Assembly: GCA_015680685.1 (NCBI GenBank)
Contig: MNCI01029297.1
Span: 283,054 to 347,053, forward strand
Reading direction: 5' to 3'
Source: Gnetum montanum
Lineage: Eukaryota; Streptophyta; Gnetopsida; Gnetales; Gnetaceae
DNA: 64,000 nucleotides
Position numbers and translations under genes: made by a program. The notes under the pieces are model-generated. The model made no database searches and had not been told where the DNA came from. It saw nothing but the letters and a program-made list of their open reading frames with translations. Below are positions 22,517 through 35,959 of the stretch, piece by piece; the first letter of the stretch is position 1; the number at the start of each line of letters is the position of its first letter.

Positions 22517-25500
22517 TTATAATACTCTTATCTAACATACCCCTTACCCCTTGGTATGTTTGTGATTTGAACTTTGATATTTTGTTTGCCAATCTATGTG
22601 TATGGTTATTAACCAGTTGCCTTATGTTTACTATGCTTTTGTGATTGAGCTATGTATCTAGCCCTCTCACTCTTATTATCCTTTTATTTTTATATATATT
22701 AAAATATTTTAATTCATTTGTGATTCCTTAGATTATATCTTATTTTAATGTTTTTCCATATTCTTAAAATCTGTACTTTTTAGTATTTATAATATTATTA
22801 TATTTTTATCATTTTTGGATTATGCTTTTAATTTAACCTTTTGTTTGGATGGGTCATTAGCACATGGGATGCTACTTTGGTTTGGTATACTTTATTTGGA
22901 TAATTTTTATTATTAGTTAAATTATATATTTTTATATTTTATATTTTATTATTTTTAGCCTATGCTTTAGAGGGTATTATTTTAACCCTTTTTATTAGCT
23001 ATTTTTGGACCTTAGATTTTGTTATTAGCTAGTGCTTAGGGTTTAAACATAGTTATATTTTAACCTTAGGCTTTGTTATTTTCTCATAGGAGATGCCCAT
23101 TAAGCCAATGTTGGGCACCAACTTAAGTAAGAAAATTTTTAAAAAATATTTCTAGAAATTAGAATTTCTTTTTATTTAGTTTTTGACATGAGAGAGAACC
23201 TTCTCCAATGCAATTAAAGTATTATGAAAATATAAACCTAGAAATGTTTCCTTAAGAGAAAATTTTTACCTTAGCCTTACTAACATCTAGGTGATTAAGC
23301 CATAGAGGGAGACTTTGCTAGATTAGATAGGAGCTAGTTAGATCTAGATTTATAGTTAGCTAGATATGTGTTGTCAACTACAACTTGTGGTAAGTTATAT
23401 CTTCATATCTCATTATAGATCTTACTTAGATCTTATTTTTAATCTATAATTTTTCCTAGGATTTAGAGTCTATTTGGGAGATCGAAGTCATACAATGATC
23501 CTTTATGTAATATTGTTAATTTCAAGAAGAGTAATTCGGTATTTTATTTCTTTAGGTTTTGGTATTTATTTAGTTTGTATCTTGTTGACTGATTCTATTT
23601 GTTCAACAACTATTTATTAATTTTCTTGAATTCTTAGTTTTGAATATTTAAAAATTAGTTTACCATAATTTAGTTATTTCTAAGATTTGTTATCATGTAT
23701 GAAATGTTCATAGTCAACGGTTTGATTAAGTTTGACCATGTTTTGACCACTTTTGATCATGTTTTGCATTCTTTTCAAAATATATTGAAACTTTAGTTAT
23801 AAAACTAAGATTTCATATTGTGTTTTTTTTTTACATTTTTAATTCTTGAGATAATTTTTGATGATGTCTACCTAGAAGGAAAAAATACTGAGCATGTTGG
23901 CATGGACTACAAGCTCCCTCTATTGTCTATCACAACCTAGTTGTGAAAAATACGTAATGATATTTTTGGGCATGTGGAAAATATATAGAAACTCTTTTAA
24001 AGTGACCCTTGGCATTTGGGCAATGAAAAACTGTAAAAATAACATTTTTAGGGCTCTCCAACAACTAGAATCAACTAGAATCAACAACTATTGATGTTTT
24101 AGCAATGGTAGAAATCTAAAACAACCCTAAGAGATTTAGATTTCTATTTGGAAATATTTTACTATTTTCATACATTTATCTAAATTCATATTTTGGGCTT
24201 TGATCCTACTTGACTCATCAAAACATTTAGTTTGGTAATATTCATTGACCATTAACTTAGAAATCTTGTTTGGATGTTTGACATATTTTGAAAAAATTTT
24301 CTAATAATCTTTTATATGATAAAATGTGGGACTTAGGCTTACCAACTCTTTGGCTTGGAATAGTTAATTTCATTGGATGTTTAGAGTCATTTTCCTACCA
24401 TCCAAAGATTTGTTTATTGTATATGTTATCTATTTTAGTATTCATTTCAATTTAGGTAATTTGAAAAGTATGTGAATTTTAGACTTACCAGTTTGACAAT
24501 ATGTGGATTTTAGACTCATCAATATGTGGGATTTTGACTCATCAAGCTTGTGATAATATATGGGTTATAGACTTACAAATCTAATAATGTGTGATTTAGA
24601 TAGACCAAGCATTTGTTAGTATGTGGATTTTAAATTCACCAATTTATTTCATTTAATGGGTGATGGTGGAATTTCATTTAATTATTTAGATTAATTGTTT
24701 AGATCTATTTTCATGCATTGGTTTGGTTTGTATTTTTATCTACTAATATGTGGTTGTAGCTAATCTATTTACATGGTTATCTAGCTATCTAATGCCTCCA
24801 ACCAAATTCATAAGGGAGAATTTGTTATTATTATTTATACTAACTCTTTGAATTGATTCCTTTGGTGTTGTGTGATTTTTAGGTGATTATGTTAAATTAA
24901 TTAAGAAGGACTAAGAGGACACTGCTGATGATTAATTCATGTTCTTAAAGTTGTTTAATAAAGATTATGTTTTCAATTTAAGTTGAATTTTATGTTGTAA
25001 TGTTTAGATAGAATTATGAATTTAGTATTAGTTGAGGAAATCATACTATGTTTTCCTTATTTTTGATGCAGGACAATTTTTTTTTAGGTTTTAGTTAGAT
25101 TACATTCCATTATGCAATTGCTAGTTTTATCTATTTATGTAACATTAGTACCCAATGCCTACTAGATGTAAGTATAATTTTTATTTTTATTTTTATCTCA
25201 TGTGGATCTATTGGATCATAATTCAATTTCTAACTTTCAATTTGATTTTTTTTTTGATATTTCCATACCACTAGGTTTATTAATTTGTGGCTTGGGAAAA
25301 TAGGTTACATAATATGTTTTTGGTAGTAAAAAAGCTAGGTTTGACCCACATGGAGCTATTATCATCATTTTTATCATGTTTAACATTTTGCTATGTATTT
25401 TTTCTTACCCTTATGCACTTATTTATGGATGTATATTACTTTCCTTCTTAAATTTTTCTTAGCATTCATTTGATTTTAGTTAGCAACATTTTATTTTTCA

Positions 25501-25600
25501 CATATTTACATATTTTATATAAGTAATATCTTTTCAAGCTAAGCTTAGTTAGCAAGATGTTACAAGATTATATTAGAGTAGTTGCTTTGATAGCTATTCT
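22517..25600 (+). repeat. Probable 5' LTR of chromovirus G (right end uncertain)
   Basis: The first 300 bases match the 3' LTR at 29981-30290 (shared CCCCTTACCCCTTG, GATTGAGCTATGT, TTAGATTATATCTTATT). The gag-like frame starts near 25635, so the LTR could be about 3 kb, as in Del/Tekay-type elements. No clear iMet primer site is left; TTTGGTGTATATGATG at 25606 may be its decayed remains. There is no gene inside. Confidence 0.6.
24320..24650 (+). repeat. Irregular tandem repeat around ATGTGGATTTTAGACT
   Basis: About six to seven diverged copies of a 40- to 50-bp unit such as ATGTGGATTTTAGACTCATC lie inside the presumed LTR of G. Copies vary in length and are strongly diverged. Confidence 0.65.
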
Positions 25601-25629
25601 TAAATTTGGTGTATATGATGTAACCAAGA

Positions 25630-26830
25630 ATGACCTTTGAGATCTCAAATAGGGAAATCCCTAATCAAGCTAATGGGAAAGTCTCTTAAAATGATATGAT
25701 AAGGGATATATTTCTTCATATAAAGATGTAGCATTAGTCTAATGCTGAGAATAGTGGATAATATTAACCCAATCACTCCAACATGGATGGTAGGAGGTTC
25801 ATTGAGAAAATACTTATGGAGAAGTTTAGGAGGTTAAAAATCCCATCTTTTGATGATGCAAAAGATTCCATAATAGCCTTGGAATGGCTATAGGAGATGG
25901 AAAAATAATTCTAGCTCATGGGTTATACTTCAATGTAAAAAACTCATTTGATTATCCATCAACTTAAGGATGTAGCAAGTTGTTGGTGATAGATAATCAT
26001 TGTTGCAAGAGGTTAGATGTATAGAGAAGTATAGTGGACTAATTTTTTAGAGCTTTTAGAGAGAGTTATATATCGAAGGAGTTTCAAAGAGAAAATACTA
26101 AAAAGCCATCCAACCTAGAGTAAGAAGATTTCACTATTTTGAAGTAAGACATAAGGTTCCTCCACCTGGTGTAATTTAATCTTCACCTAAAATATGATGA
26201 GAAGGAGATGACTAGCAACTTCATTCATGGATTCATTGATCTTATTAATGTAACTTTGGTCCCTGTTGCTTTGATGAAGTATGAGATAACTTATGTTAAG
26301 GTGTTGGTTATAGAGAAGAACATAGGGTTGGACAAGATGAAGAAACTAGATCAACTTAAGAGGAGATCTTATCCTCATGACCAAATTTGGTAGCTTTAAG
26401 TAGGCTAGGACTTTTAATGGTAACATTAGATGTAGAATTTTTTATGTTTCTCCTATATGTTTTGCTTTTGATAAAGTTATATATCTTTGGAATGAGTGTC
26501 AGAATTGACATACATGTGGGAAACTGGGACATAAGAGCTGGGATGTCCCAACAAGACATTTGAGAGTCAAAATGATGTTTTAGGTAATGCATAGAGTAAG
26601 AAATTTTAGAATTTGGATTTAGGTTTTAAGGGTAAACTTTATGCTTTGAAAAATCAAACTTTGGACAAAGAACCCAACACTGCTATGGATACTGTAGGTT
26701 ATATTAGTGGTTTATTTTTCTTGGTCTTGTTTGAACCCAATGCTAGTTATTCTTTTGTGGACCCTAGAGTTATGACTCATGTACAACTTGATCCATCACT
26801 CATGTATCTATTCTTGTTGGTTTAAATAGT
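25630..26830 (+). pseudogene. gag and protease remnant of chromovirus G
   Basis: gag-like residues start near 25635. The conserved core FRRLKIPSFDDAKDS at 25826-25870 and EWL-EMEK match the usual chromovirus gag start. A decayed CCHC knuckle lies at about 26500-26545 (HTCGKLGHKSWDV, the last Cys lost and another replaced by a stop). The protease active-site block at 26735-26765 reads FEPNASYSFV where FDSGASHSFI is typical. Many stops; this is the oldest-looking element in the window. Confidence 0.7.
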
Positions 26831-27289
26831 CCATTCTCTTAGCATAGTAGTTTTATATATGTTTCCTTCAATAGAGGTGATGATATAAGGTAATAGGTAG
26901 TATGGTAATTTGCTGGTGATAGAATTTAGTGAATATGATATGATTCTTAGGTTGGACTAATTAGATAAATACGATGAATGGTATAATTATAAGAATAAGG
27001 TTCTTATATTGATTTCCATAAGTAGAAAGGTGGTTATAATTCAAACAAGTAAGTGGTCAATTAGGATTAACCTGATGACAATTATGAAGTTTCAACAATT
27101 TCTTGAGCACAGATACAGTTGTCATATGATCTTGATGCATGAAGTGCCTAAATAGGAGGTAGAATTGATTATGGTAATTCAATAGTTCTTGGATGTATTT
27201 AAGAAAAAAATTCTTAAAATGTTCACTCACAAACAGATTGAGTTTAAGATAACACTTAAACTTGGAACTCAACTAATCTCTAAGGCACC

Positions 27290-28560
27290 TCACATAACAT
27301 CTCCAATGAAGTTGATAGAATTGAAGATATAGATTCAAGAGTTTCTTGATAAAGATATACTTTGTCTAAGTATTTCACCCTAGGATGCACTAGTGCCCTT
27401 TATGAAGAAGAAGGATGATAGCTTAAGATTATGAAATGATTATAAATATTTGAATTAGATGATGGTTAATAATTAGTATTCTTTACCAAGAATTGATGAC
27501 TTCTTTGATTAGTTGGGAGAAATTAAAGTATTCTTTAAGATCAATTTAAAGTTTGAGTATAATCAAGTTAGGATGTAAGAGATGAATATATGAAAAATAG
27601 CTTTTAGGATAAGATATTATCATTATAAGTTCTTATTTATGCCTTTTAGACTCACTAATATACCAATATTTTCATGTAATTAATCAATAGTGGGCTGCAT
27701 TCTTATTTAGATTAATTTATCATTATCTTCATTGATGATATTTTTATTTACTATAAGGATGAAGAGACATAAGTAGCATCTAAAAGTAGTATTGTAGACT
27801 TTTAAGAGAATAACATTTATTTGCACATTCTTCTAAGTATGCATTTTGGAAGACAAAGATACAGTTTCTTGGTCATGTGATTTCTAGAGTAGATATAGTA
27901 GTGAATTTTTTAGGATAACAGTGCTTAGGGATTAGTCTATTCCAATTGTGAGAAACAAAGCTATAATTTCTTAATTTTTGTAGGATATTATAGAAGGTAT
28001 GTAGAGGATTTTTCTATGATTGAAGCATCTTTACACAAGCTAATTAGGAAAGATTATCTTTTCTCTTGATTAGATGTTTGCTAAGAGCCTTTTGAAGAGA
28101 TAAAATAGAGATTTATTCTAATGTTTATCTTAATATCACTAGTTTTTAATAAGCCTTATGATGTATAAAGAATGCTTCATAAGAAGGTTTAAATGGGGTT
28201 CTCATGCAAGATGAGAAAAGGTGGTGCTCTATGCTTTTACATAGCTAAAATGTCATGATATCATATATTCAACTCATAATCTAGAACTTGGTACCATTGT
28301 CTTTGCTCTTAATATTTGAAGACATTAAATGTGTAGTGAATAGGTTACATTTTGAATAAATTATAAGAGCTTGCAATACATTATGAATTAGCCATAGTTG
28401 AACATGAGACAAAGGTGATGAATAAAGTGGTTGACATACTTTAATTTTATAGTGCAATATCATTTAGGTAAAGGAAATAAGGTGGTAGATGCAGTAAGTG
28501 GGATAGTTGGGAAAATCTACTATTTAACTATTCTACCTAGTCTCAAAGATGAAATATCTT
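27290..28560 (+). pseudogene. Reverse transcriptase and RNase H remnant of chromovirus G
   Basis: RT signals: MKLIELK at 27310, DALVPFMKKKDDSLRL at about 27390-27430, YSLPRIDDFFD at 27478-27510 and the active site FIDD at 27728-27739 in IIFIDDIFIYYKDEET. Connection and RNase H parts follow to about 28500 with frequent stops. The order and motifs fit chromoviruses, and the strand agrees with the gag and integrase pieces on either side. Confidence 0.8.
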
Positions 28561-28689
28561 TGCAAAAAACTTTAGATCCTTGGTATTAGGAGAAGATCAC
28601 AAATATTTCTCCAATAGATTCAACATTTTTAGTTAATAGTTCTGGTAAGTTGAGATGTAAGAATATAATTTATACGTCAATGATAATCA

Positions 28690-29962
28690 AATAGAGGCTA
28701 ATTGATAAGGCTCATTTGAGAAAGTCTCAAATGCATGTAGGTAGTGATAAGATGTATTAAAACATCAAAAGATAGTATTGGTGGCCCAATAAGAAGTAAG
28801 ATATTGATGAGTATTTGGATAATTTCTTAGTATTTTAATAGGTTAAGGAAGAGCATCAAAGACTTGGTGATTATCTTTATCTACAAACCATTCTAGTGTT
28901 GAAATGAAAAATCATTAGCATAGATTTCATAACTAGTTTGTCTCATACTAGGAGTAGGAAAGATTCTATTCTTGTCATCATAGATCATTTGACCAAATCT
29001 TTTCGCTTCTTGGCCACAAAAGCAATAGTTTGGATAGAGGAGACTACTTAGTTATTCCTATTATAGATTTTTAGATTACATAGAGTTTCATTTAAAATTA
29101 TATCAAATATAGATCAAGAATTTACTTTTAGATTTTGAAAGTCTTTTAGAAGAGTTTGGGCTTAATGTTGAATCTCACTTTAGCATATCATTCTCAAGGA
29201 TGATCAAGAAGAGATAATGAGATAAATCCTAGAGGATACACTTTAGCCATGTACTTTGGACTATAAAGATAGCTGGGAAAAAATTATTTCATTGGTAAAA
29301 GTTTCTTACAATAATAGATATTAGGGTAGCTTGAAAGCATTACTGTATAAGTGTTGTATGGTAGATCTTTCCTTACATCTCTTTGTTGGATTTCTATAGA
29401 GAATAGATAGAAGACTAGAATAGATATCATTGATGAAACTATAGAACAAATTAAGGTGGAAAGAAATAGACTGTAGGAAATGCAGGACATGTATGCAAAG
29501 TATGATAATAACAAGGAGTAATCATTGGAGTTCAACATTGGTAATAATAGTTTCTTCAAGATTTCACCATTAAAAGAGATCATAAGATTTGGTAGAAGAA
29601 GAAATTTTTGCACTACATTGGTCCCTTTTCAATTTTAAGGAAGACTGGTGATGTTTCCTATTAGCTTGATCTTGCATAGAAATTGCAAATAATTCATGAT
29701 CTATTTTATGTTTTCACATTAAAGAAATGTTTTGTAGATCCAAGTTACATGATAGATTGGTATAAAGTTGAGATGCACCTTGATGTTAACTTTGTAGAGA
29801 TATTGATTAAGATTTTTGATAAGATAGAAATAAGGTTGAGGAGTAAGATTATTCTAATAGTTAAGGTTATTTGGTAAAGATATCGAATACAAGAAAAAAA
29901 ATGGGAGTTGTAGAAAGATTTGTATACTACACGCCCTGAGATCTTCCAGGATGAAGATTCTT
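28690..29962 (+). pseudogene. Integrase remnant of chromovirus G
   Basis: Core signals: ISIDFITSLSHTRSRKDSILVIIDHLTKS at about 28918-29000 (the first catalytic Asp is kept) and AYHSQG near 29190. The C-terminal part is open at 29683-29877 and carries IHDLFYVFTLKKCFVDPSYMI followed by a VKVIW block, which matches the known chromovirus tail (HNVFHVSMLRKY, DPSHVI, VKVLW). The frame ends near 29962 in an acidic FQDEDS motif. A purine-rich stretch and the 3' LTR follow directly. Confidence 0.82.
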
Positions 29963-29980
29963 AAGGGAGTGATGGGAGAA
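29963..29980 (+). promoter_or_regulatory. Polypurine tract of chromovirus G
   Basis: AAGGGAGTGATGGGAGAA, directly before the TGTAATAACCC start of the 3' LTR. Confidence 0.7.
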
Positions 29981-30327
29981 TGTAATAACCCTACTTAAGA
30001 TACCCCTTACCCCTTGTTATGTTTGCAATTTGAACCCTTGATGTTTTTTTAAGCCTATATATATTCTTATTAACCCCTTGTATTATGTTGATTATGCTTT
30101 TTTGATTGAGCTATGTGTCTAGCTATGTCTCTTTTATTATCATATCATTTTTATATATATTCTAAATTTTTAATTCTTTTATAGTTTCTTAGATTATATC
30201 TTATTGTAATGTTTTTTCATGTTTTAAAATTATTACTTTTTAGTATTTTTAATATTTTTAGCATTTTTGGATTATTCTTTTAGTTTAGCACATGTCTATT
30301 AACCCTTTTGTTAGAGTTTAGAGTTAC
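29981..30327 (+). repeat. 3' LTR of chromovirus G, interrupted by element C
   Basis: Starts TGTAATAACCCTACTTAAG and matches the LTR start at 22517 for about 300 bases. It stops at 30327, where C's LTR begins. The remaining LTR was not found beyond C or E, so it was lost or lies outside the window. Confidence 0.8.
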
Positions 30328-31180
30328 TGATGAGTCATGTTCTAATACCCTCCGATATTGGATACTCGATATCAGAGCCTCGATATTGGATACCTGATAT
30401 CAGAGCCCAAGATGTGTTATCAGATATCCTTTATCATAGGGTATATGCCAACCTATAAATATAGCACTCAGGCTCATGATTTTCATATCAATTTTTGTCA
30501 TAGTTAGTGAAGCTCTTGCAGTTTGTTTTCTCTAGAGTTAAAATATTTTTTGAGTGCCTACAACAAGAGTCTAAGTGTGTACGGATCTTTGTTTGAACAC
30601 TGATGTACCTGAGCACAACAGTGTGATGAGAATAAAAATGAACCCCTTTGATCATCCTTGTAGCACTAAGAATAGATTAATATTTATGCACTTTATTTTC
30701 ATGCACTTCACTTCAATGCACTTTAATTAAGCAATTAATTTCCAATTGTTAATGAACATAAGCATGACCACCTTGAGCATATGTATAGCACTTGGTAACC
30801 TAGAAATACTTAATGTTTGGTAACCCAATAGGGCTATATGTGTTCAGGATGTATCTCAGAAGGTGGAATGGGTACTTGTGTTAGGCTAGCTAGGTAGTAG
30901 ATGAATTAGATCTTAAATTACTTTACCTTTCATTCTTGTTGTAGGAAACTAAACTTATCAAATATAAAATGATAAAAATCACATGCCTCAGTTGCACTTA
31001 ACCATAAAATTTTACTTCACAAGTGGAACTTAGAAGACAACAAGTGTTCTCAATACCCATTTCACTTCTTAGACAAATTAGTGTATTGGAGAACTATAGG
31101 TCCATAAAATTTGATTGGATCATGTGTGAAAACCTTAGTGATTCATATGGTTGGGCATAGGGGTACCTTGTTGCTTATCA
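30328..31180 (+). repeat. 5' LTR of element C (853 bp)
   Basis: Begins TGATGAGTCATG and ends TTGCTTATCA. TATA box TATAAATA at 30454-30461. The U3 start holds two copies of a 28- to 29-bp unit with CGATATTGGATAC and TGATATCAGAGCC (30352-30408). Downstream words such as TGTACGGATCTTTGTTTGAAC align with the LTRs of A, B and the solo LTR. Confidence 0.88.
30454..30461 (+). promoter_or_regulatory. TATA box, LTR of C
   Basis: TATAAATA in CAACCTATAAATATAGC, 126 bases after the LTR start and just behind the CGATAT repeats. Confidence 0.7.
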
Positions 31181-31181
31181 T

Positions 31182-31199
31182 TGGCACTATTACTAGGGA
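31182..31199 (+). promoter_or_regulatory. Primer binding site (tRNA-Asp type), element C
   Basis: TGGCACTATTACTAGGGA, one base after the LTR end; homologous to the sites at 4913 and 16082. Confidence 0.78.
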
Positions 31200-31340
31200 T
31201 CTTTTGGTTGTTTCATGTGCTATCTAGGACCTAGTGAAAAATTATTCAAATCATTGAAATGAACCTTAGAGTCACACCACATCTTAAGATTACTACAACA
31301 ATTTTAAGAAGCACATTGCATTTTTATTCTCTAACATAAA

Positions 31341-33240
31341 ATGTCTTCTTCTTATAGGAGAAATTGTTTTCCCAAGTCTAATGGAGTACATTTGCCAGTG
31401 CCTCAACAATACCAAATGGTATATGCTCATTGTGATAAGTATGTACCAAATTTCACCTTCATCCTACATTAGGATGAACAACTGTGGTGGTGTGACATGG
31501 AGGGAAACATTGTGTTTCTACCCAATGGATCCATTCTTGCATTGCTCCAACAAATGCTTATACAATGGGATCTTTAGGAACTTCATGATGAGTATGTTGT
31601 GCAAGATAGTGATGCTAGGGATTATCATTCCATTGAGGCACACCATCTTAGGGATCACAAATTAGAACAACATTATGAATATATGAAGGGAAAAAGATCT
31701 AATGATTCTTCATTCCTACTATACGAAAAAGATGATGGAGCACCATTTTCTAGGGGTTTTTCATTTAATGAAATTTTTCTCTTTGAATTTGATGAAGAAG
31801 GTCAAAACTAGAACTTGAAGTCCACAATTCACAATCTTGGTTCTAGTAAGAATGGATCCAATGACAAAGAATGATTCAAAGAGGTAAGTCAAGGTAGGGA
31901 TGTAGACAAGAAATAAGATTATGATCATTGACATGATCACCGAAGAGGTGGTTGCAGGTTTCATGATGATGCTAGTCCTCCTTCCTCTTCACCTTTGTCA
32001 TAATCCTCTTCTTCTTCTAACTCTGATCGCAACCATAGAAGGCATGACCGTGATGAAGGTGATTGATGGGATCAAAGTAATCGGAGGGACCATAAGGCAA
32101 GGCAAAACTAGGGGCACAAGCATTTAAGAGAGACACAATGCCATAAATGAAGGGGTAGTAGAGGGCATCGTAGACACCAAAATCAAGGCCTCAATAAGCC
32201 TTTTTTTGCTACCCAAAGCATGATAAACATTCCAGAGGCAGTAAAAATTTTAACAAGGCATGTAAAGGATAGTTGGATCAAAAGGTTAAATATGAACAAT
32301 ATTCTTAGGTTTGAAGGGGAATATAACTTGGATCCACAGAACCATGTCTAGGCTTTTCAAGATGCATGTGCCTTGCAGAACATAGAGAATGAATGGGAAA
32401 AACTTAAGTTATTCCCATGAAAGCTCATTAAAGAAGCAAAAAACTAGTACCAGTCTTTAGAACTAGAATCTATTAGATGATGGTGTACAATGCTTGAATT
32501 ATTCAATGATAAATATCAAACATACTCCAAAGTATCCAACTTGAGAAAGGATATCCATGGAAATAAGAAATACATGAATCCTTGGATGCCGTCATTGGTC
32601 GATACTATTTCTTAATGCAAAAATGTCTTGGCCATGGCTATTCTCAATTGGATCAACTTCACCACATTGTAGACGAGCTTTGATCTAAAATGAGGAGAAC
32701 ATTTGGTGTCTATGCCCAAGTATGACTATTAGAGTTAAGTGCCCATTAGATTCAAAGATTAATCAAGTAGGTAGCTAAAGAGAAGGGTGAATTAAGAAAA
32801 TGAGAAAGTGCAGAAGAATATAACTAAAATCCTTCCATTTGCAAAAGGGAGGTTCAGTTTTGTGATAGTGAGGAAGAATCAACACTTGATGAGTTGACGA
32901 ATAGGAAAGCCTTGCAGCTTCAAAAATTTCAATCTAAAATTATGATCAAGGTTGATCAGTTATGAGACTCCATGAATAAAAAATTTCAAGCTATCCTAAG
33001 AATTACTGAAGAGTCTAAAGAATGAGCTGGTGATCATATGTGCAGGAGGCACAAGGAAGTTGAACATGCCTATTAAAAAGATAAGGGAAAAATTGCTACA
33101 ATAGAAGAAGTTGTGGAAAGTGAATTAGATGATGATGATGGGTATGAAATCTACCAGTATGAACATCCTAGGGGATGTTGCCCCATAGTGTCAAACTTAC
33201 AAGAGTCTAGGATGTATGCTTTGAATCCATGATTGACATA
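31341..33240 (+). pseudogene. gag of element C
   Basis: Start ATG at 31341 (MSSSYRR), the same place relative to the primer site as in A and B. It contains QQYQMVYAH, a charged linker (31900-32200), the capsid-like segment ALQNIENEWEKLKLF at about 32370-32415, LELFNDKYQTYSKVSNLRKD at about 32490-32550 and a D-E-rich tail near 33110-33160. Multiple stops. Confidence 0.8.
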
Positions 33241-33419
33241 AAGGCAGAGATCCAAAAGATTACTTTATCCTTAAGGTAACTCTAGGTAGTTCCACCATCA
33301 ACAACAATATTATCCAAGTGGAACTTCACTGTAACCATATGAGCAATATCAATAGTGACAACAACCACAGTCATGGGCATTGACATCGCCAAGGTAGAAA
33401 TATCCTTACTGAGAACTTG

Positions 33420-34420
33420 ATCCCTATGGGTACTACATTCAGCAACCCCTATCTCCATGTGACTCCTCCAGTCATGTTTCTACTTTCCAGTTTCACTACC
33501 ATCCTTCTAATTATTATCAAAATCATTCTCCACATGAAAAAATGGATGCCACCTCTTACCCTTATTTTTCTTCTATTCCTACACATCTTCCTCCTCCAAC
33601 CACACAACGACCACCTACTCCACCTATGTAGGGTGAACTCCCTACTGAATTGCTACAACGCAATGCTACCAAGGCCGTAAACTACAAGTGGTTCATCAAC
33701 TGAGTGGTTCATATACTTGATCAAAGAAAAATCCTTTCTTTCAACCATGTAGTCCACCTAAGCCCCTCAAATACACCTATGGTTGACAATCCTATTTCTC
33801 TATCTTCCTCTCTATCAAATACCTTTGAGTCTCCTTCAAATCAAACATCTCCAGGGATCCATATTGTGATGCTTAATCATGCTATATCTGATTGGATCCA
33901 TGATAGAAACCTTCCTAAGAAGTTGTTAGATCTTTGGAGTCCTCCAATCTATTGGAATAATGTCTTTTACCAATCCCAATGGAACAGGTTGGAAACAAGC
34001 ATCTATCTCTGCATGCAAGCAATGTCTACTAGAAGCAAAAATTCAAAGGTGTATATATACAATAGTTATAAAATAAGAGGGCACCTGGTGGCTAACCACT
34101 AATTCTAAGAGAAACATACTTTGCATGTTACCAACTAAGAGCTTAACATGTGCATATGTCATAGGTATGGATGAACTAGAACAAGTTCATCACCAACTCT
34201 CTAATGATGCAAAAGATGATACCTATTGGGGAGAGTTGAAATTTCCTAAAAATTTCAAGCAAGAGCCCCTTAAGCTAAAACCTCTACTGGTCAACATGAA
34301 ATAAGCATTCTTAAAAATGGGAAGCTAGTCATAATCAATGCAAATGTTGCTCTAGAATAGAAAATGATGTTATTGAATGTGGTTGAAAAATGATTAGCAG
34401 CTTTTTCCTGGTCATATCTT
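33420..34420 (+). pseudogene. Proline-rich linker and protease remnant of element C
   Basis: A Pro/Thr-rich linker at 33420-33700 leads to IVMLNHAISDWIHDRNLPKKLLD (33863-33930), which matches B upstream of its protease. The following part, where the active site should be, diverges and has several stops. No D-S/T-G triad is readable, and the FPIIMG block is missing. It seems partly deleted. Confidence 0.6.
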
Positions 34421-34499
34421 GAACTCATAGGGATTGATCTTAGGATATGCTAGCATCGCATCTACACTAATCTGGTCATGAAGCCAAAGAGGCAACCAT

Positions 34500-35740
34500 A
34501 GAGGTGATTGAATCCTAACCTGAAGTAGATCATCAAAGAGGAAATCGAACAACTCCTTAAGGTAGGGTTCATTTATCCCATTGCGGATAGTGAGTGGATT
34601 AGTCCACTTGTGATTGTGCCAAAGAAAGGTGGCAAGTGGTGGGTCTACATTGATTTTTGGCTACTAAATATGGCAACATTCAAGGGTCATTTTGTGTTGT
34701 CATTTGTTGATTAGATGGTAGACACAATATACAGGCATTGCTACTATAGTTTTCTAGATGGTTATAGTGGCTATAATCAAATTCAAATCACACCTGAAGA
34801 CCAAGCCAAAAGAATATTAACAAGTCCTTAGGGACTTTTGCATATCACAAGATGCCTTTTGGTCTATGCAATGCCCCTTCTACCTTTCAATGCTTGGTCC
34901 TAAGAATTTTTTAACAGAAAATTGGTAGTGATGTGGAAATCTTCATGGATGACTTCTTCACTTATGAAGCTACATTTCAGCAAGCCCTAAACTACCTTGA
35001 GCAAGTACTAAAATGATGCCTTGAGGAAAACCTCAAGATCAACTAGAAAAAGAGTCACATGATGGTACAAGAAGGAATTGTATTGGAACATAGAATATTA
35101 CAACAAAGAATTGAGGTCGATCCTAAAAAAATAAGGGTCATCCAAGGAATAACCCAACAACCAAAAACTATCAAAGATGTTTGGTTAGTCATTGGACATA
35201 GTAGTTACTACTGATAATTCATAGAGAATTTCTCCAAGATCACAAAACCATTAGTGGAGCTAACAAAGAAAGATCCTCCATTTATTTGGAGCACAAAATG
35301 TGAACAAGTATTCTAGTAGCTGAAAGAGAAACTTGTAAAAATCCAATCCTATAAGCACCTGACTGGTTCAAACCATTTCATGTTATGATAGATGCATCAA
35401 AATATTACTTGGGAGCTATGCTTATGTAGATGGATGACTAGAAATGTCCATATTACATCCACTGTGCTAGTTGAAGCATTGTAGATGCACAGCTGAACTA
35501 CACCACCATAGAAAAAGAATTGATGGCAGTGGTGTTTGCTCTAGAAAAGCTTATTCATTATGTGCTTAATACAAAGTGTTTATGCACATAGACCATAGTG
35601 GCATCTACTTTGTAATGAAAAAGCCAATGGTGAACCCCCATGTCATACGGTGTTGGTGATCTTATAGGAATTCAATCTCATGATGATAGATTAAAAGGGC
35701 ACTGAAAATATGATCACTGATCACTTATCTCGGTTATGAT
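34500..35740 (+). pseudogene. Reverse transcriptase and RNase H of element C
   Basis: RT: FIYPIADSEWISPLVIVPKKGGKW at about 34570-34640, YSFLDGYSGYNQIQITPEDQAK at about 34740-34810 and the active site FMDD at 34942-34953. Connection: VVDPKKI-like and FIENFSKITKPLVELTKKD at 35220-35275. RNase H (about 35380-35720) is frameshifted; its end reads KGTENMITDHLSRL at 35695-35738. Many stops. Confidence 0.82.
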
Positions 35741-35959
35741 GGGACAACAAAGACAAAGAAAGCCCACTATTTGATATGTTTCTTGATGAACTCCTCTTTT
35801 CTAGGGATATAATTGAACAATTTTCCAATGAGCCTAAATGGTATGATGAAATTATCATCTATCTTCTCATCCAAGAGATGCCATAAGGGTTAGACCATCA
35901 AAAGAAACAATAATTTCTTCACTAGGTAAAACACTTCATAGAGATCAATGGACACCTCT

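Noticed and set aside
30328-30410. GATATC words at C's LTR start as a DNA transposon end
   Set aside because: TATA position, primer site and LTR homology explain the place; no matching inverted end was found.
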